The translations under genes were made by a program, and so were the position numbers. Positions 48,263-60,500 of a DNA stretch of 64,000 nt are shown here, piece after piece. Each line of letters starts with the position of its first letter. Within the stretch, counting starts at the first letter, position 1. Source of the stretch: Gordius sp. MW1 (taxonomy: Eukaryota; Nematomorpha; Gordioida; Gordea; Gordiidae); NCBI GenBank assembly GCA_964036665.1, contig OZ038530.1:16390001-16454000 (forward strand). Direction: 5' to 3'. A model generated the notes under the pieces. That model searched no databases. It was not told the origin of the DNA and saw only the letters and a list, made by a program, of their open reading frames with translations.

Positions 48263-48423
48263 CATGGGCGTAGCCAGGGGGGGCACCCCCTATATGGCGA
48301 AAAAAAAAATTCAATGCAAAAACCCTTAAAAATTAAAAAAATTCACGTTTTGCCCCCCCCCCCTATTTGAACTTTTAAACGTTGTGCCCCCCCCCCTTAA
48401 TCCAAAACCTGGCTACGCCCATG
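48263..48423. mobile_element. hAT MITE (CATGGGCGTAGCC family)
   Basis: The ends are catgggcgtagccagg and cctggctacgcccatg. The target duplication ATATGATG is perfect (48255-48262 and 48424-48431). The inner text (cccttaaaaattaaaaaaat, then C-runs) is nearly the same as in the 21774-21925 copy. Confidence 0.92.
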
Positions 48424-51301
48424 ATATGATGCATGGCTCAAAACTGTGTAGATAAGGACCTTTATTAAATTTTATATTTAAATGTACGTTTTACTTTGAA
48501 TATACCACATATATATAGGTTTAGTTCTAATGCCTTATACTAATTAGGATTGTGTTTCAATACAATTCACATAGATTAAATCTAGAACTCATCCTTAAAG
48601 TGTAGCCAGCTTAACTAAAGTCCAATTTACTCTCAACTAAAAAATACTATAACTAATTAAATTTCAAGGCTTTAATCTGCTTAACTTGAATGATGTCTTA
48701 GTTTAGTATACAAATGAAATATGTCTTAGTTTAGTATACAAATGAAATGAAACAAGACTTTAGTTGAAATGAAATTTGTATTATGCCTATGATATGATAA
48801 AATTTTAATTAAATTAATAATTAAAGAGGTTAACAATTCCAATATTTTTACTTATAAGCTACCGCTACCCCTACACATTTGTCGAAATAATTTTCATTGA
48901 TCGTGTTTTATATTTTTCATATATATAGATTTTACCTAATAAAGATTTTTAATAAAAAAAAATATTAAATTGCATTCTTTGTTTTGGAACATTTGTTTAT
49001 ACAATCTTTATCTCAAATGCAATTAAGATATTTGTCTCAAGGTATTTATGTAATGAAAAATAACTACTTAATACAATTTTAAATCGTTCGTGGATTTTTG
49101 GCCAAATTTGGAAAATCCTCTCGATGATGCCATTAATTTATTTGAGGCATTTTGTTTCTTATATTTAATGTATTTATATTATATTACTTCAACGGATTTT
49201 AACAAATAAACTTACAAAAAATAAGATTTTTGTCTCAAGGTATTTTTATGTAATAAAACAAACTGCTTATTGACCTAACTAAATTGCTCAGTTAAATATT
49301 TTGGCATTAAGCTTTTAAGCTCTGTGCAATTTGGCAAAACAATGTATAATAACTTTTTACGATGTTATGTAAACTAGGTCTTCTTTGTGTCTTAGATGCT
49401 TTTTGCACAAAGTTTTATGCACATTAATTATCTTTACATTTAAATATCTTACCGCTAACCTTGGTATTGGGGCTATTAATTGAATATAAAATAAAAAAGG
49501 TACCATTAAATTTTTTAAATAATTTGACTAATAGATAAACTAACTCATAGCCTCATATTAAATTTAGGAAATTTAAACTATTGAATAATAATCTTCGATA
49601 TAAAATCTTGAAAAGTCATTAGTGAAAATTGCATATTTGCATTTGGATATTTATAAAGTTTTAAGGCTAAGTAAAACGCTAAATAATAATTGTCAACATC
49701 TAAAATTCCTGGTCACTAATAAAATTAAACCTTGCTAAATAATTGTATAAATATTTTTTTAAATATCGCTTAGATAATATCAAATAAAATGTAATTCAAA
49801 CAAACCAGGAGGCAGGGCATTTATGCAGAAGTCAGGGGGTAGCCATTCAAAGGGTAAAATTTAGGTACCAAAAGCTTTTAAGTTTAGCTTTAAAAAATAG
49901 TATATTGTTGTATAAATGTTATGCTATCTTTTAAATGTAAATAATTAAAATTAGTGAAGTAGAATATTAACCAAATTTTAAAGTTACATTATACACTAAA
50001 TGACCTGCATTTTGTTTATTGATGAAATAGCCTTGACCCTATGTATGGAAAATGTAAAACATTGCTCCCTTATCAATTTATGCTGATAATCTAATTAAAT
50101 GAGATGCATTATACAAACTGGGGTAAAAGATAAATATAAGAATTTGACCAGGGGAAACGATACCCATAAAACCTGCGTTTTGAGAAAATTCTTGCATTAA
50201 TCTAAGTGTATTTATAGTGAAACCCTGTAAACACATGAATTTAAAGGGTTGAAAAAATATGGTCAGGACTACAAGTTTTGAATAGTTTAATTTAGTCAGA
50301 TGCTATTTATTAGACATTTTGTGGCTGAAGCAGTATGTATATAAGTAGAGTTGGATTACTAAATATTCGGAACTAGTTCCTTTATCCACTTTATATCGAT
50401 CTCACTTAGTATTCACTTTATTTTGTTACAATTACATACTAAAATATTGTGTACCTTTAAAAACACCTTTTTAATCGGCCCTTTCAACATTATTTGGAGC
50501 TCCCAAAATTTTTAGAGTCCCATGCTACTACGGAGGTAGCTAGTATATAAATTTGAAGTGGATGAGGCAAAAGGTATGATAGATTTAGGTTGGGGCAAAA
50601 TGGCCTTTTCTAGATTCAACTTATTTAATAAATGTTTAGGAGGGGTGGGAATGTTTTTACATGCGTGTCATCATCAGGACGAAAAAGTTTATTGTGAAAA
50701 TTAAAATTAATATTTTAACAAAAACAATTAAGATCATTTATTGTCTTTTTTATTGTTGTTTATAAAATATTTATATGGTATAATAATGAAAACAGGACAT
50801 GAAAGGCCTCGTATAGTAATTCAAATAAAACTCTCCTTTAAATTAATTGTTGAATCAGTACAAATGGACTAAAGAGCAAATATAAAAACATTGTAAAGGT
50901 AGGGGAGACCGGGGCTATCTTTTACCCGGGGCTATAGCGTCTTCTCGATTATTTTTGTCATTTATGTTTATTAAGACCTCAAATTATAATCATAAATGTA
51001 TTTTATTAAGGCACATGTTAGGCACAAAAAATATTTGGATTAACCTTGCTCACAAAAAAATTATGTAGAAAAAAAGGTTTTTCAGGGCTAAAACGTCTTT
51101 TTTTATTTTTTTGTATTTTGTTAATTATTTAAAAACTACTTATTCTGCCAACCTGAAATATATACCAAGGTAATAAGAAGTAACTCTATTATATTTATAT
51201 TCAAATATATTTTTTTGACAAGTTGAATTATCTTAAGCACAACTTAAAGTTCAATGATCATGTCGGGGCTATCGCAGCCGGGGCTATCGTTTCCTTTTCA
51301 C

Positions 51302-51792
51302 TCATTCACTTTTTTAATTATGGTGCGTATACAAAAAGGGTTTCAATCTTGCGGCATATGGCCATTTAACCCACTTATTTATAATGATGAAAGTGTAAAC
51401 CCCCTGTATACTTCAAGTGCAAGTACAAGTATATCATGTAATCTCAATGAATCTCAAACTACCAATAATGAAGTGTCCCTAAATAATTTTAATCCAGAAT
51501 CACTTTATCCCCATCCCATTTTAACTAGAAAAACTTCAACTAGACAGCAAGTGTCAACAATACTCACATCATCACCTCATAAAAAAAGGTAAGAGAAAAG
51601 GTGGCCAAATGCCAAGGTAAGATTACTAAAAAATTGATCAGATCACAAAATAATTGCCTGATATGTGGCAAAGATTATACAAATCATCATAATAATGAAG
51701 ACTGGTTCAGCTGTAGGAAATGCTCCCTCTGGGCTCATGGATCCTGCTGCAATTATGATATTTTCTATATTTGCATTAAATGTAAATCCTAA
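51302..51792 (+). pseudogene. pogo-type transposase C-terminus with PHD-like finger
   Basis: A frame containing QKGFQSCGIWPFNPLIYNDE matches the segment that follows the DDE catalytic domain of pogo/Tigger/jerky transposases (G-F-x-x-x-G-I-x-P-F-N-P). A one-base shift in an A-run near 51588 leads into CLICGKDYTNHHN, then WFSCRKCSLWAHGSC and FYICIKC. This is the C-x2-C...C-x2-C...H...C-type zinc finger found at the end of many arthropod Tigger proteins. The DDE core is deleted and the enzyme is dead. Confidence 0.75.
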
Positions 51793-52299
51793 CCATCTTT
51801 AATAATTACATGACATTTTTATACCAATAAAAGATTTAAATCAATGATTCTAGCACAAAAATTTGATAAAGTAATTGATATGTAAAATTTTATAAGCTTT
51901 AATAGATTATGAACTTCTAATATTTTGACATTTTTAAGCACATAATATAAATTTGCATTATTTATAAACCTTAACCTTGTTTAACAATTATTCATTTTAA
52001 ATGATATTTGTGTAATAAGGCATATAAATCAATGATTCTAGCACAGAAATCTTAGAAAAGGCACTTATATGTTAAATCTCTATGAAAAGTTTTATATTAA
52101 AATATAAAAAACTTTTTAATACTTTCACATAAAGCATATGCAATTATAAGTCATTAATTTTAACATAAAAACACATTAATCCTCTTATAAAATTATTATA
52201 TCAAACTTTTTAAGCTTTAAAGTTTTTATAAACTTAATGTTTTGCAATTTAAACCATTCACTTAGTTTCACTAGGTAATAATTTCACTTCTGTGCAAAT

Positions 52300-52560
52300 C
52301 GTAATATGTGCATTTCGTAATACAGGCGAATTGCTTATGCGCATGCGCAGTTATAACCTTCCGCGTTTGGTAAGTTTTCTAATATTATTATCTTTTATTT
52401 TGTAAATATTATTATCGTTTATTTTGTAAATTTCATGTAATCTAGGCAAAATGTATTATAGGCAAGGGTTAGGGTTAGATTTAGTGATTTATTTGATAAT
52501 ATGTATTACTTATTACGAAATGCACATATTACGAAATGCACCAGATTCAATAATTTAACA
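52300..52560. repeat. TTAGGG-containing dispersed repeat with inverted flanks
   Basis: It contains ggcaagggttagggttagat (52452-52471), then tttagtg as at 9340. The text cgtaatatgtgcatttcgtaat at the left and attacgaaatgcacatattacg at the right are inverted, giving a palindromic element about 240 bp long. Confidence 0.65.
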
Positions 52561-54581
52561 ACAATCTCTGATAAATCACTCTTAAAGAATATTATCAACA
52601 TTTATAAGTTACAAAAGATTATAAACATTAAAAAATTTGGTTATTTAGGCCTAGGTAATCAATTAGTTTTTAGTTTTGGAGCTTTATATTAGAGAGGACG
52701 CGATAGCCCCTTCGAAAGGACGCGATAACCCCTGGTAGTTTTCGAAATTTATACGAGTTGTCTTTTTTTTAAACCCGTATTACGAAAAATCTATCAACTG
52801 TATTGCCATATTTTTTTTTCCTTTGAAAAACACTCTAGACACGAATATTTATCTAAAAAAAGTATATGAAAATCGGTTAACAATTTTTGTCCAGACCTTT
52901 TTGAAAATATTTGGTCGCGATAGCCCCGGTCTCCCCTAAAGTAGTGAAAACTTTAAAAATTATAAATCTATCAGATTAGCTTTAATCTGAGCCCAAGAAA
53001 TAACTTTTATCCGAGTAATACACCGAAAGTAGAGACAACAACAAGAATAAAAAAAATTTATTGGTTTTGTTAATAAGAACAAAAAAAAGCAAATTTTGGC
53101 TAACTTTTGTTAGTTATCATTCTCATATAGTATCATTATCTTTCGACGTTTCATCTAGACCTTCCTATTTGAACTAAAAAATATATCCAGCTCAAGTTAA
53201 ATATTGTTTCACTTTTCAACCACAAGAGCTAATTAAAAGTAAAGTGTTGAAAAATTAAATGGACATTTTATTCTTCAATTTTAACAAATGTTATTCCATA
53301 TATTGATACTTCTGACTTTACATACTTTGTCTTATGTAAGTGTTTTGTTTCTTAGGTATTTAAAGGTTACGCTAATTAGTGCATATATTTATCGGTAGAT
53401 AGGCTTTTATTATATGATTTATGAAAAGTGTCGTTTTAGTTAGGCTATGGCTTTAATATAACGCTAAAGATTATAGGGTAACGGGGGGGGGGCGACAGGC
53501 ATTTTCGGATTGAGATCTAATGAGAATTTTAGGTTAGTAAATAAAACTCAGGCTCTCCCGAAAAATGAATTTTTTCGATGGTTTGTGGCAAAATAATTTA
53601 TGTGCCATTGAGGAAACCAAATCTGAGAGTTATTAAGATTCTAATTCTTAGTAATAAATGGTTCATTAATTGTGATAAAGAGCAACGGTATAAAAAAGAT
53701 TATTATATAGCATATTTAGATTATCTCAACTAGTTAAATAGATTTCTCACACAAGCTTTGACCCTGGGCAAATCGAATTTTTTTGAAATAATATCATACA
53801 TTTAGCTTTAGCTTCTGCTAATCAACAAATTATATGAAATATGTAAATTGTTAAAGATCAAAATCCTTTTCTTCTTCAATTCTTTGCATACTAAAATAAA
53901 ATTTTTAGTTAAAAATTTTATAAATATAAAATGAGCATAGCAAGCGCTTCAAGCGCTTGAAAGCGCTTGCGACTTATATGCTAAGAGCTGGATATGATTT
54001 GAAACCGTGTTTTAGACGTTTGCTTCATTTAGAAATTTTAGATTTGTATAATATTTGTAAACAATCTTTAGGGTCAATCAAGTTTCTTTTCATAACGACA
54101 TATTTCGATAACCTTAGATTACGTTAAAAACATTATGTAATCAATAATGTACATAACTCTTTTAGATTGACGTCTACATATCTTTTAAAGATAATTGAAA
54201 CAAAAAACTGTTTATCATTTAATATAATGACTTATTTTTAGCGCTCACTCATAGCCAAAGAGCATATAAAATTAAATTAAAAGTCGTATAAATTATAAAA
54301 ATGTTATTAAGAAATATTAAAAGCGTTACATAAGTCAAAAGCTAAAAATATGTTTAATTTGACGCGTGTATATGTATAGTATAAACTTTGGTTTAATTAG
54401 TATGATTAGGGACTGCTTTGGCTTTCTATCAAACACCTGGAATATAACTATATAAAAAAGGATATCAAAAGTAATTCAGACTGAGGGTTGTGAGATATTA
54501 TTATAAAAGTTGGCGAAAGTTGAAACGAAGTCGTAACATTGTAAATTAACTATACGCCGTTTAAACTACGAGCAGGTGTTG

Positions 54582-57500
54582 CTATTGCGAACAAACAGCG
54601 CAAGCAATTTCGCGACCGGCTTTGAAAGTTGCAGGGAAATGGGCATCTTTAAGTTCAACAACGTATAAGGCGGACCCATCGCCAGGGGTACCGCTTGATT
54701 CGAAATCGGCATCTTCATCTACACATACGTAACTGGAACGGGATAGTTCTTCGTTGGCTGACATCAAATAACCGCGATATGAGAGTTGCCAACCCGAATT
54801 AGTTGGGCAGGCATTAAAGCCCGGGAACATAAGGGTGGTTGAACGGGGTACACAACACATAGCACATAAGGCAACATTAAATTTGTGTCCGGGGTGCGAA
54901 AAGGGAGTATGTTCGTCATATACTCTGTACTCAGCTCCGTAGATTGTGGCTTTCGATTGGAAGCCCTCGAGCTTAAATTTGAAATCTGGGTTGCGGGGTA
55001 GGCATTGATAATCATATCCAGACCCGGAAAAGAAATAATGACCACCCGATACGTACCCTGTAATAAATGTATATATTGCAGGGGTATTGTGAGAAAAATT
55101 GTTTTATATTGTATTTATTTAAATGCTTTTAATGTTTTAAAATTACCGTCAAAAATGGTTTCAGCGTCGCCTTGTGGAGTACGACAAGTACTTTTTCCGA
55201 AATGAATGTAACAGGAATGATATTCCTTTTCAACTAATTTAAAGTTAATATGGGTTATAAAATATACAGGATATAGGATTACTTAATGTGTATTTGAGTG
55301 ATAGTGAAAAAGTATAAAATATTATTTATTTATGAATATCACTCGTCAATAAAAATATGATTTTTATAGCGTCCACCATAATAAACTTTATGTCATATTA
55401 AAGTTTTAGATATTTGATAAAGTCATGAAGTTCTTACAATGTTTTTGATGCAAATTTACTCAAGCAACTAACTCGTTGAACGCAGTTTACAGATTAAAAA
55501 GTTTAAAGGTCACACAATCTACTTTTTTAAGATGGTGCAGTTATAAAATCTTATAAATCAGGCACCTGTAGGACCAACTTTAACGCAATTCTTGCATACT
55601 CCAGCCTCTCCGTCTAAGCCGTGAGTTCCATCTTGCCCCGGATTTCCATCATTTCCGGACGATCCTTTATGGCCATCGGTCCCAGGATCGCCGCGTGGCC
55701 CCGGGTCACCGGGCTTACCATCAACTCCTGGTCTCCCTGTTGGTCCTTTGGGACCCTTCTCCCCAGTATGTCCAGGATCCCCGTTCTTACCAGGCTTCCC
55801 ATCTATGCCTGGAGGACCGGGTGGACCAATGGAACCCGGGATACCAGGCGGACCTTTACTTCCAGTTGGCCCAGCTGGACCCTCTTTCCCATCGCGTCCG
55901 GGATCTCCCCTATCTCCCGGTGGCCCCTATGTACGTAACATAATATTTCTATATTATTGCTAAAAGTTGGGCATTAGTCTTAAAAATTTTGCATAACAGG
56001 TATCTTATCATATAAAATTGTTTCTATTTCACAAAATCATTTAGCGTAAGATATTAAATCACCGGTATTAGCTCGAAACAACAAGCACTGTACTTCAGGG
56101 AGGTTTTGTTATAAGTTTGGTAAAAATCTGTGTTGGAGTCAGTATATTGTTTATTTCGCTTATTTAATTATAATACGACTTGCTATTGTTCCTCTAGGTC
56201 TAGGAGAATATTTTAATAATTTCTTGAATAATTATTAACCCGTGGTCCAGGTTTTCCAATTTCACCATCACGGCCAGGTATGCCATCTTTTCCCGGTATT
56301 CCATCGTTGCCTTTAGGTCCGTTTAATCCTGGTATACCGTCTTTTCCAGGTTTACCATCTTTTCCCTAATAAATTATTAGTACAAATGCACCATTTTCTT
56401 AAAAGTTTTAAAACTTTTCACATGCTCGGTGCACAGCTTAGGAATTAATTACAACGCCCATTTGACAATCTTTCAATGTATTATAATTAAGTTCATACAA
56501 ATAAGAAGCAATTCTGTTAACTATTGATAAATACTTTCGAAAATTTATAAATCTATTATCTATAAAAACATTGCAAAGTCAATTCAAAAAGTAATCTTAT
56601 CTTTTTAGTATGTAAAAAAAATATTTTTCGTGAAAATATGATCTATTTTTTAATTGGAAAATACTGGGTTTCCTGGTATGCCCGGTATTCCGTCTTTGCC
56701 AGGATATGCATCCTTCCCTGGCTTTCCATCAATTCCATCAGGACCCGGAGGCCCGTCTTTACCTGGAATACCCGCGGGACCAGCAGGACCCTTAAATCAA
56801 GCAAATCAAAATTTAAGTTTATTTCTGCCTTTTAATATAGGACTAAATAAGGTTTTATGTCTTATAAAAACATGTAAAATATTTATACATCGGATTAATT
56901 TAGCTCTGTACACAATGAAGTGCTTTCAGGACATATTGTAATTTATAACCTGTTCAAAATTAGGAATTTAAAAATAATATTGTTCAAGATAATTATTAAT
57001 ATTTTTCTATGGTGGTATCCTCACCTTTTCTCCAGGTGACCCATTCAAGCCATCGGTGCCTGTTCTTCCCGGTTCACCATCTTTGCCAGGCAGACCGTCA
57101 TCACCGTCTTTACCAGGTTTGCCATCTTTTCCTGGTGCACCTTTTGAACCCTTAACGTGAATTTAAAAGTATGAATATCAATTGAATAAAACCCATATAA
57201 TTTTTCTTATTAAATAAGATTACTCATTTAATTACAATCATACATCATATTTCCGCAAAAATACTTGTTTTAATTGTTAAATATTGTTGTTCAATGTGCG
57301 ATTCGACTATTAATTTATTACACGGCACAAAATAAAAAGTTCTAATTGGTTGTGCAAATATTAATAAAAATTCCTAAACTTTTTGTACCCATTTCAAATA
57401 AAGAAACAAAATGACTAGCTATTTCCATTGTTTTTACCGAGTTGCCTTTAGTTCCTGGTATTCCCGATTTTCCTGGTTGTCCATCCCTACCAGGATTACC

Positions 57501-60500
57501 ATCTTTACCCGCCTTACCGGCTAAACCATCTGACCCAGTTCTCCCATCTCTCCCCGGTAAGCCCTTAGTATTTATAAAAAGAGAAAAGCTAACTTACATA
57601 TTACAGAAAAACAACTTCTATTACAAGGAAATAGACAATGCTTTATTTCTATTCAAGGAATTAAATTTTTACTATGTGCCTATATAAAAATTACTACAGA
57701 TTATAATTTTAACCAGTTCCAAATTTATATCCCTCTGTTTTTAATCCTGGTCCAAAAATATCTAAACATTCGCCACTATAATGCATAACCACTAATAAAT
57801 TACCAATTCCGCTTAAATCCAATTAAATGAATTTTTCTCTCTAATAAAGTGTCTGCAAAAACCTTAAGATTGCTTTGACATTAAAAGATTATAAAAATAT
57901 AGATTATATACCGGAGGTCCATTTAATCCTGGAAGACCGTCGATCCCAGATTCTCCTGGAATACCCGGTTTACCATCTTTACCCGGATGTCCCGATTCGC
58001 CTGGTCTAGCGTCATCACCAGGAGGACCTGGATATCCCTATTAATTTTTACGTCATTAAAAACTCTAAATTTTTTAAAACCTTTTGTAAATTTCCGAATC
58101 CAAATTTTATTTTCCTCAGTATTTTAATCACTTGCTCACAGCCATGGGCGTAGCCAGGGGGGCCAGGGCCCCTCCCTAAATGACAAAAAAAAATTTTTAA
58201 TACAAAACCCTCATAAATTAAAAAAATTTATATTTGCCCCCCCCTTCTAATTGAACTTAAAACATTTTCGCCCCACCCCCTAATCCAAAACCTGGCTACG
58301 TCCATGCTCAAGCTTCACTAAAAATATTGAATATACTGAAGCATTTATCCATTGATTATGACTTAATAATTGCTCTGGGATTATATGTTTCTACTTTGAT
58401 CATTATTTCACTGGTGCATATAAATATCAAAAATTTGATAGCACAAAATACTATCCATTGGTTTAGTAAGAGATAAAACCAGATTGAAATTCAACAAAGC
58501 GAAAATAAATGAATGAATAATTGTATATAATTTTGACAAATGTTTAAAGATCGTTAGCCATAATTTACTTGTTCTCCGGTTAGGCCTGGTAGACCATCTC
58601 TGCCTATATCTCCAGGCTTACCATCTCTCCCTGCTAACCCATCGACTCCAGGCCTGCCAGGAAATCCATCTCTACCCGGAAGCCCAGGAGGCCCCTATTG
58701 CATAAGATATACATAAAGATTTTTCTAACCTGGCATATAAAATTTCTTTGATACAAACCACTCTTTATCAAATTCGAGCTTTAAATAATATTCAAAATGA
58801 CATACAAAAAGTTACAAAATGTTCTTTGACTTTAAGTTTTTTTTTAAATTTTTACAGTGTTTGCTTAAAAACTAACTATTTAACGCCAGATTATAGAGTA
58901 TATCTTTAAAATGAGTTTATGGGTCTATACGACTTACATGATTTAAAATATCTATATATTTGTCCTTATAATAAATTTACGATTAATCCCGGTTTTCCTG
59001 GAGGTCCTTCACGTCCAGGAGGTCCATCTTTGCCTGGTGAACCTGGCTCCCCGTCTTTGCCAGATTCACCTGGATTTCCATCTAACCCTCTTGATCCTCT
59101 AGGTCCCTATTAAATCAACGCGTATAATTTTTTAAGCTAAATGGAGGTAACATGAGGAGCTACAAAAAACTCAAATTAATTCATTTAACCAGGAAGAGAT
59201 CCATCAGGAAAAGAGTCACATATTTGAGGCTTCACATTTTGGCCGCTGGTCAATTAAACTTGGCATAACTATTCGAAGTTTTAATGATTAAAGAGTATAT
59301 ATGTACGTTGCCTTCTCATTGTATTTGTCCATAGATATCAAAAACTAATTTTTATCTTATAAATTTACTTGTGGTCCATATCTCCCTGGAACTCCGTCTC
59401 GACCACTATTTCCATCAGGACCAGGAGATCCATCCCTTCCAGGCCGACCATTTTCACCTGGGGCTCCAGGTATGCCGGGCTGTCCAACTCTTCCTGGAGT
59501 GCCATCAAAACACCTTCTACACTCTAATATTAAGATAATAATTGTAAATAGTTATCTTTATATAAGTCACCCAACTCCTTTTAACTTAGGCTACTATAAT
59601 CAAATTAAGCATAAGAAAGGCTATTTAAACCACAAATCTAAATTACGAAATAAACTTTTCTATTGTTTATATGTTAAAATAATCCAAGCCTAAATAAGAT
59701 GCTGTAAAAATAAAGCTATGAAAGGAGTTCAGTATATTTCTAGAAATTATTTTAGTCTTTTTAATCTAGAGTAGTTTATATCATGAAAATAGGTATATAA
59801 CGGCAATTAGATAAGGACTATATTTTTTAATATTCTTGGCCATAAGTTTTCAACGTTGCTAATTCATTTTAATTAATATGCAACGCAAAAACTTAACAAA
59901 AGCGAAGCATGCTTAGGCATAAGTTTTAGCCTAATTTCGCATATCTCAAAACAAAGTCTTCTTATGTTTCCCTATAGCTATTGGCTATAGTGTAAGACTC
60001 ATACAATATTTAATTTCTTAGTGTAGAGGGTACATATGCTTCCACATAAGAATGCTTAGATAATACACATGTGAAGGTATGGAATTTCGGAGATTTTAAA
60101 GTGACCTAATAACCTAATATGTAAATATAAAACGGCCTGTAATACACTAGCGGCAAACCGCATGGTGCGTTACTTTTAATGGTTACTATGGTTTAGGTAA
60201 TAAATAAATTATGTCTTTTAATATGCTTTGAAATGTTATTTTAGGAAAATGTTTATGCACTTAAAGTTTGGAATGTTGCTAGATTTGGAATTAAAAACAC
60301 ATTGGTCACCTAATATTTAAATCAAACAAAGTCAAAAGGATTTTAAGTTATCAAAAATGTCTATTATATTTAATTAATAAATTATAAACATAGTAATGGC
60401 CAACTACAATACTAATATTATAAAAGTCTCTTTGTTTTATACCAAAAAATTAACAAATTAACTATTATTATTATTATTATAAGGAAAAAGTGATTTTAAC

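Larger units (their letters stand above)
50902..52936 (+). mobile_element. pogo/Tigger-like DNA transposon, internally deleted
   Basis: Perfect 18-bp inverted ends GGGGAGACCGGGGCTATC are flanked by the TA target duplication (50900-50901 and 52937-52938). More ggggctatcg / cgatagcccc copies sit near both ends (50930, 51265-51290, 52700-52730), as expected for subterminal binding sites. Only the 3' end of a transposase gene remains. A TTAGGG-bearing repeat (52300-52560) has been inserted into the right half. Confidence 0.88.
42422..54581. other. 12-kb spacer between the two collagen genes
   Basis: The spacer is mostly AT-rich DNA without a recognisable gene. It holds a (TTAA)n run at 43678-43703, (TG)n at 45079-45092, a GC-richer decayed coding-like patch (45560-46100), a hAT MITE (48263-48423) and a pogo-like element (50902-52936). 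Small open frames such as those at 44103, 45294 and 47254 show no family features. Confidence 0.45.

Noticed and set aside
53940-53972. AGCGCTT palindromic cluster as a regulatory site
   Set aside because: Three short self-complementary words without a gene nearby; too little to support a function.
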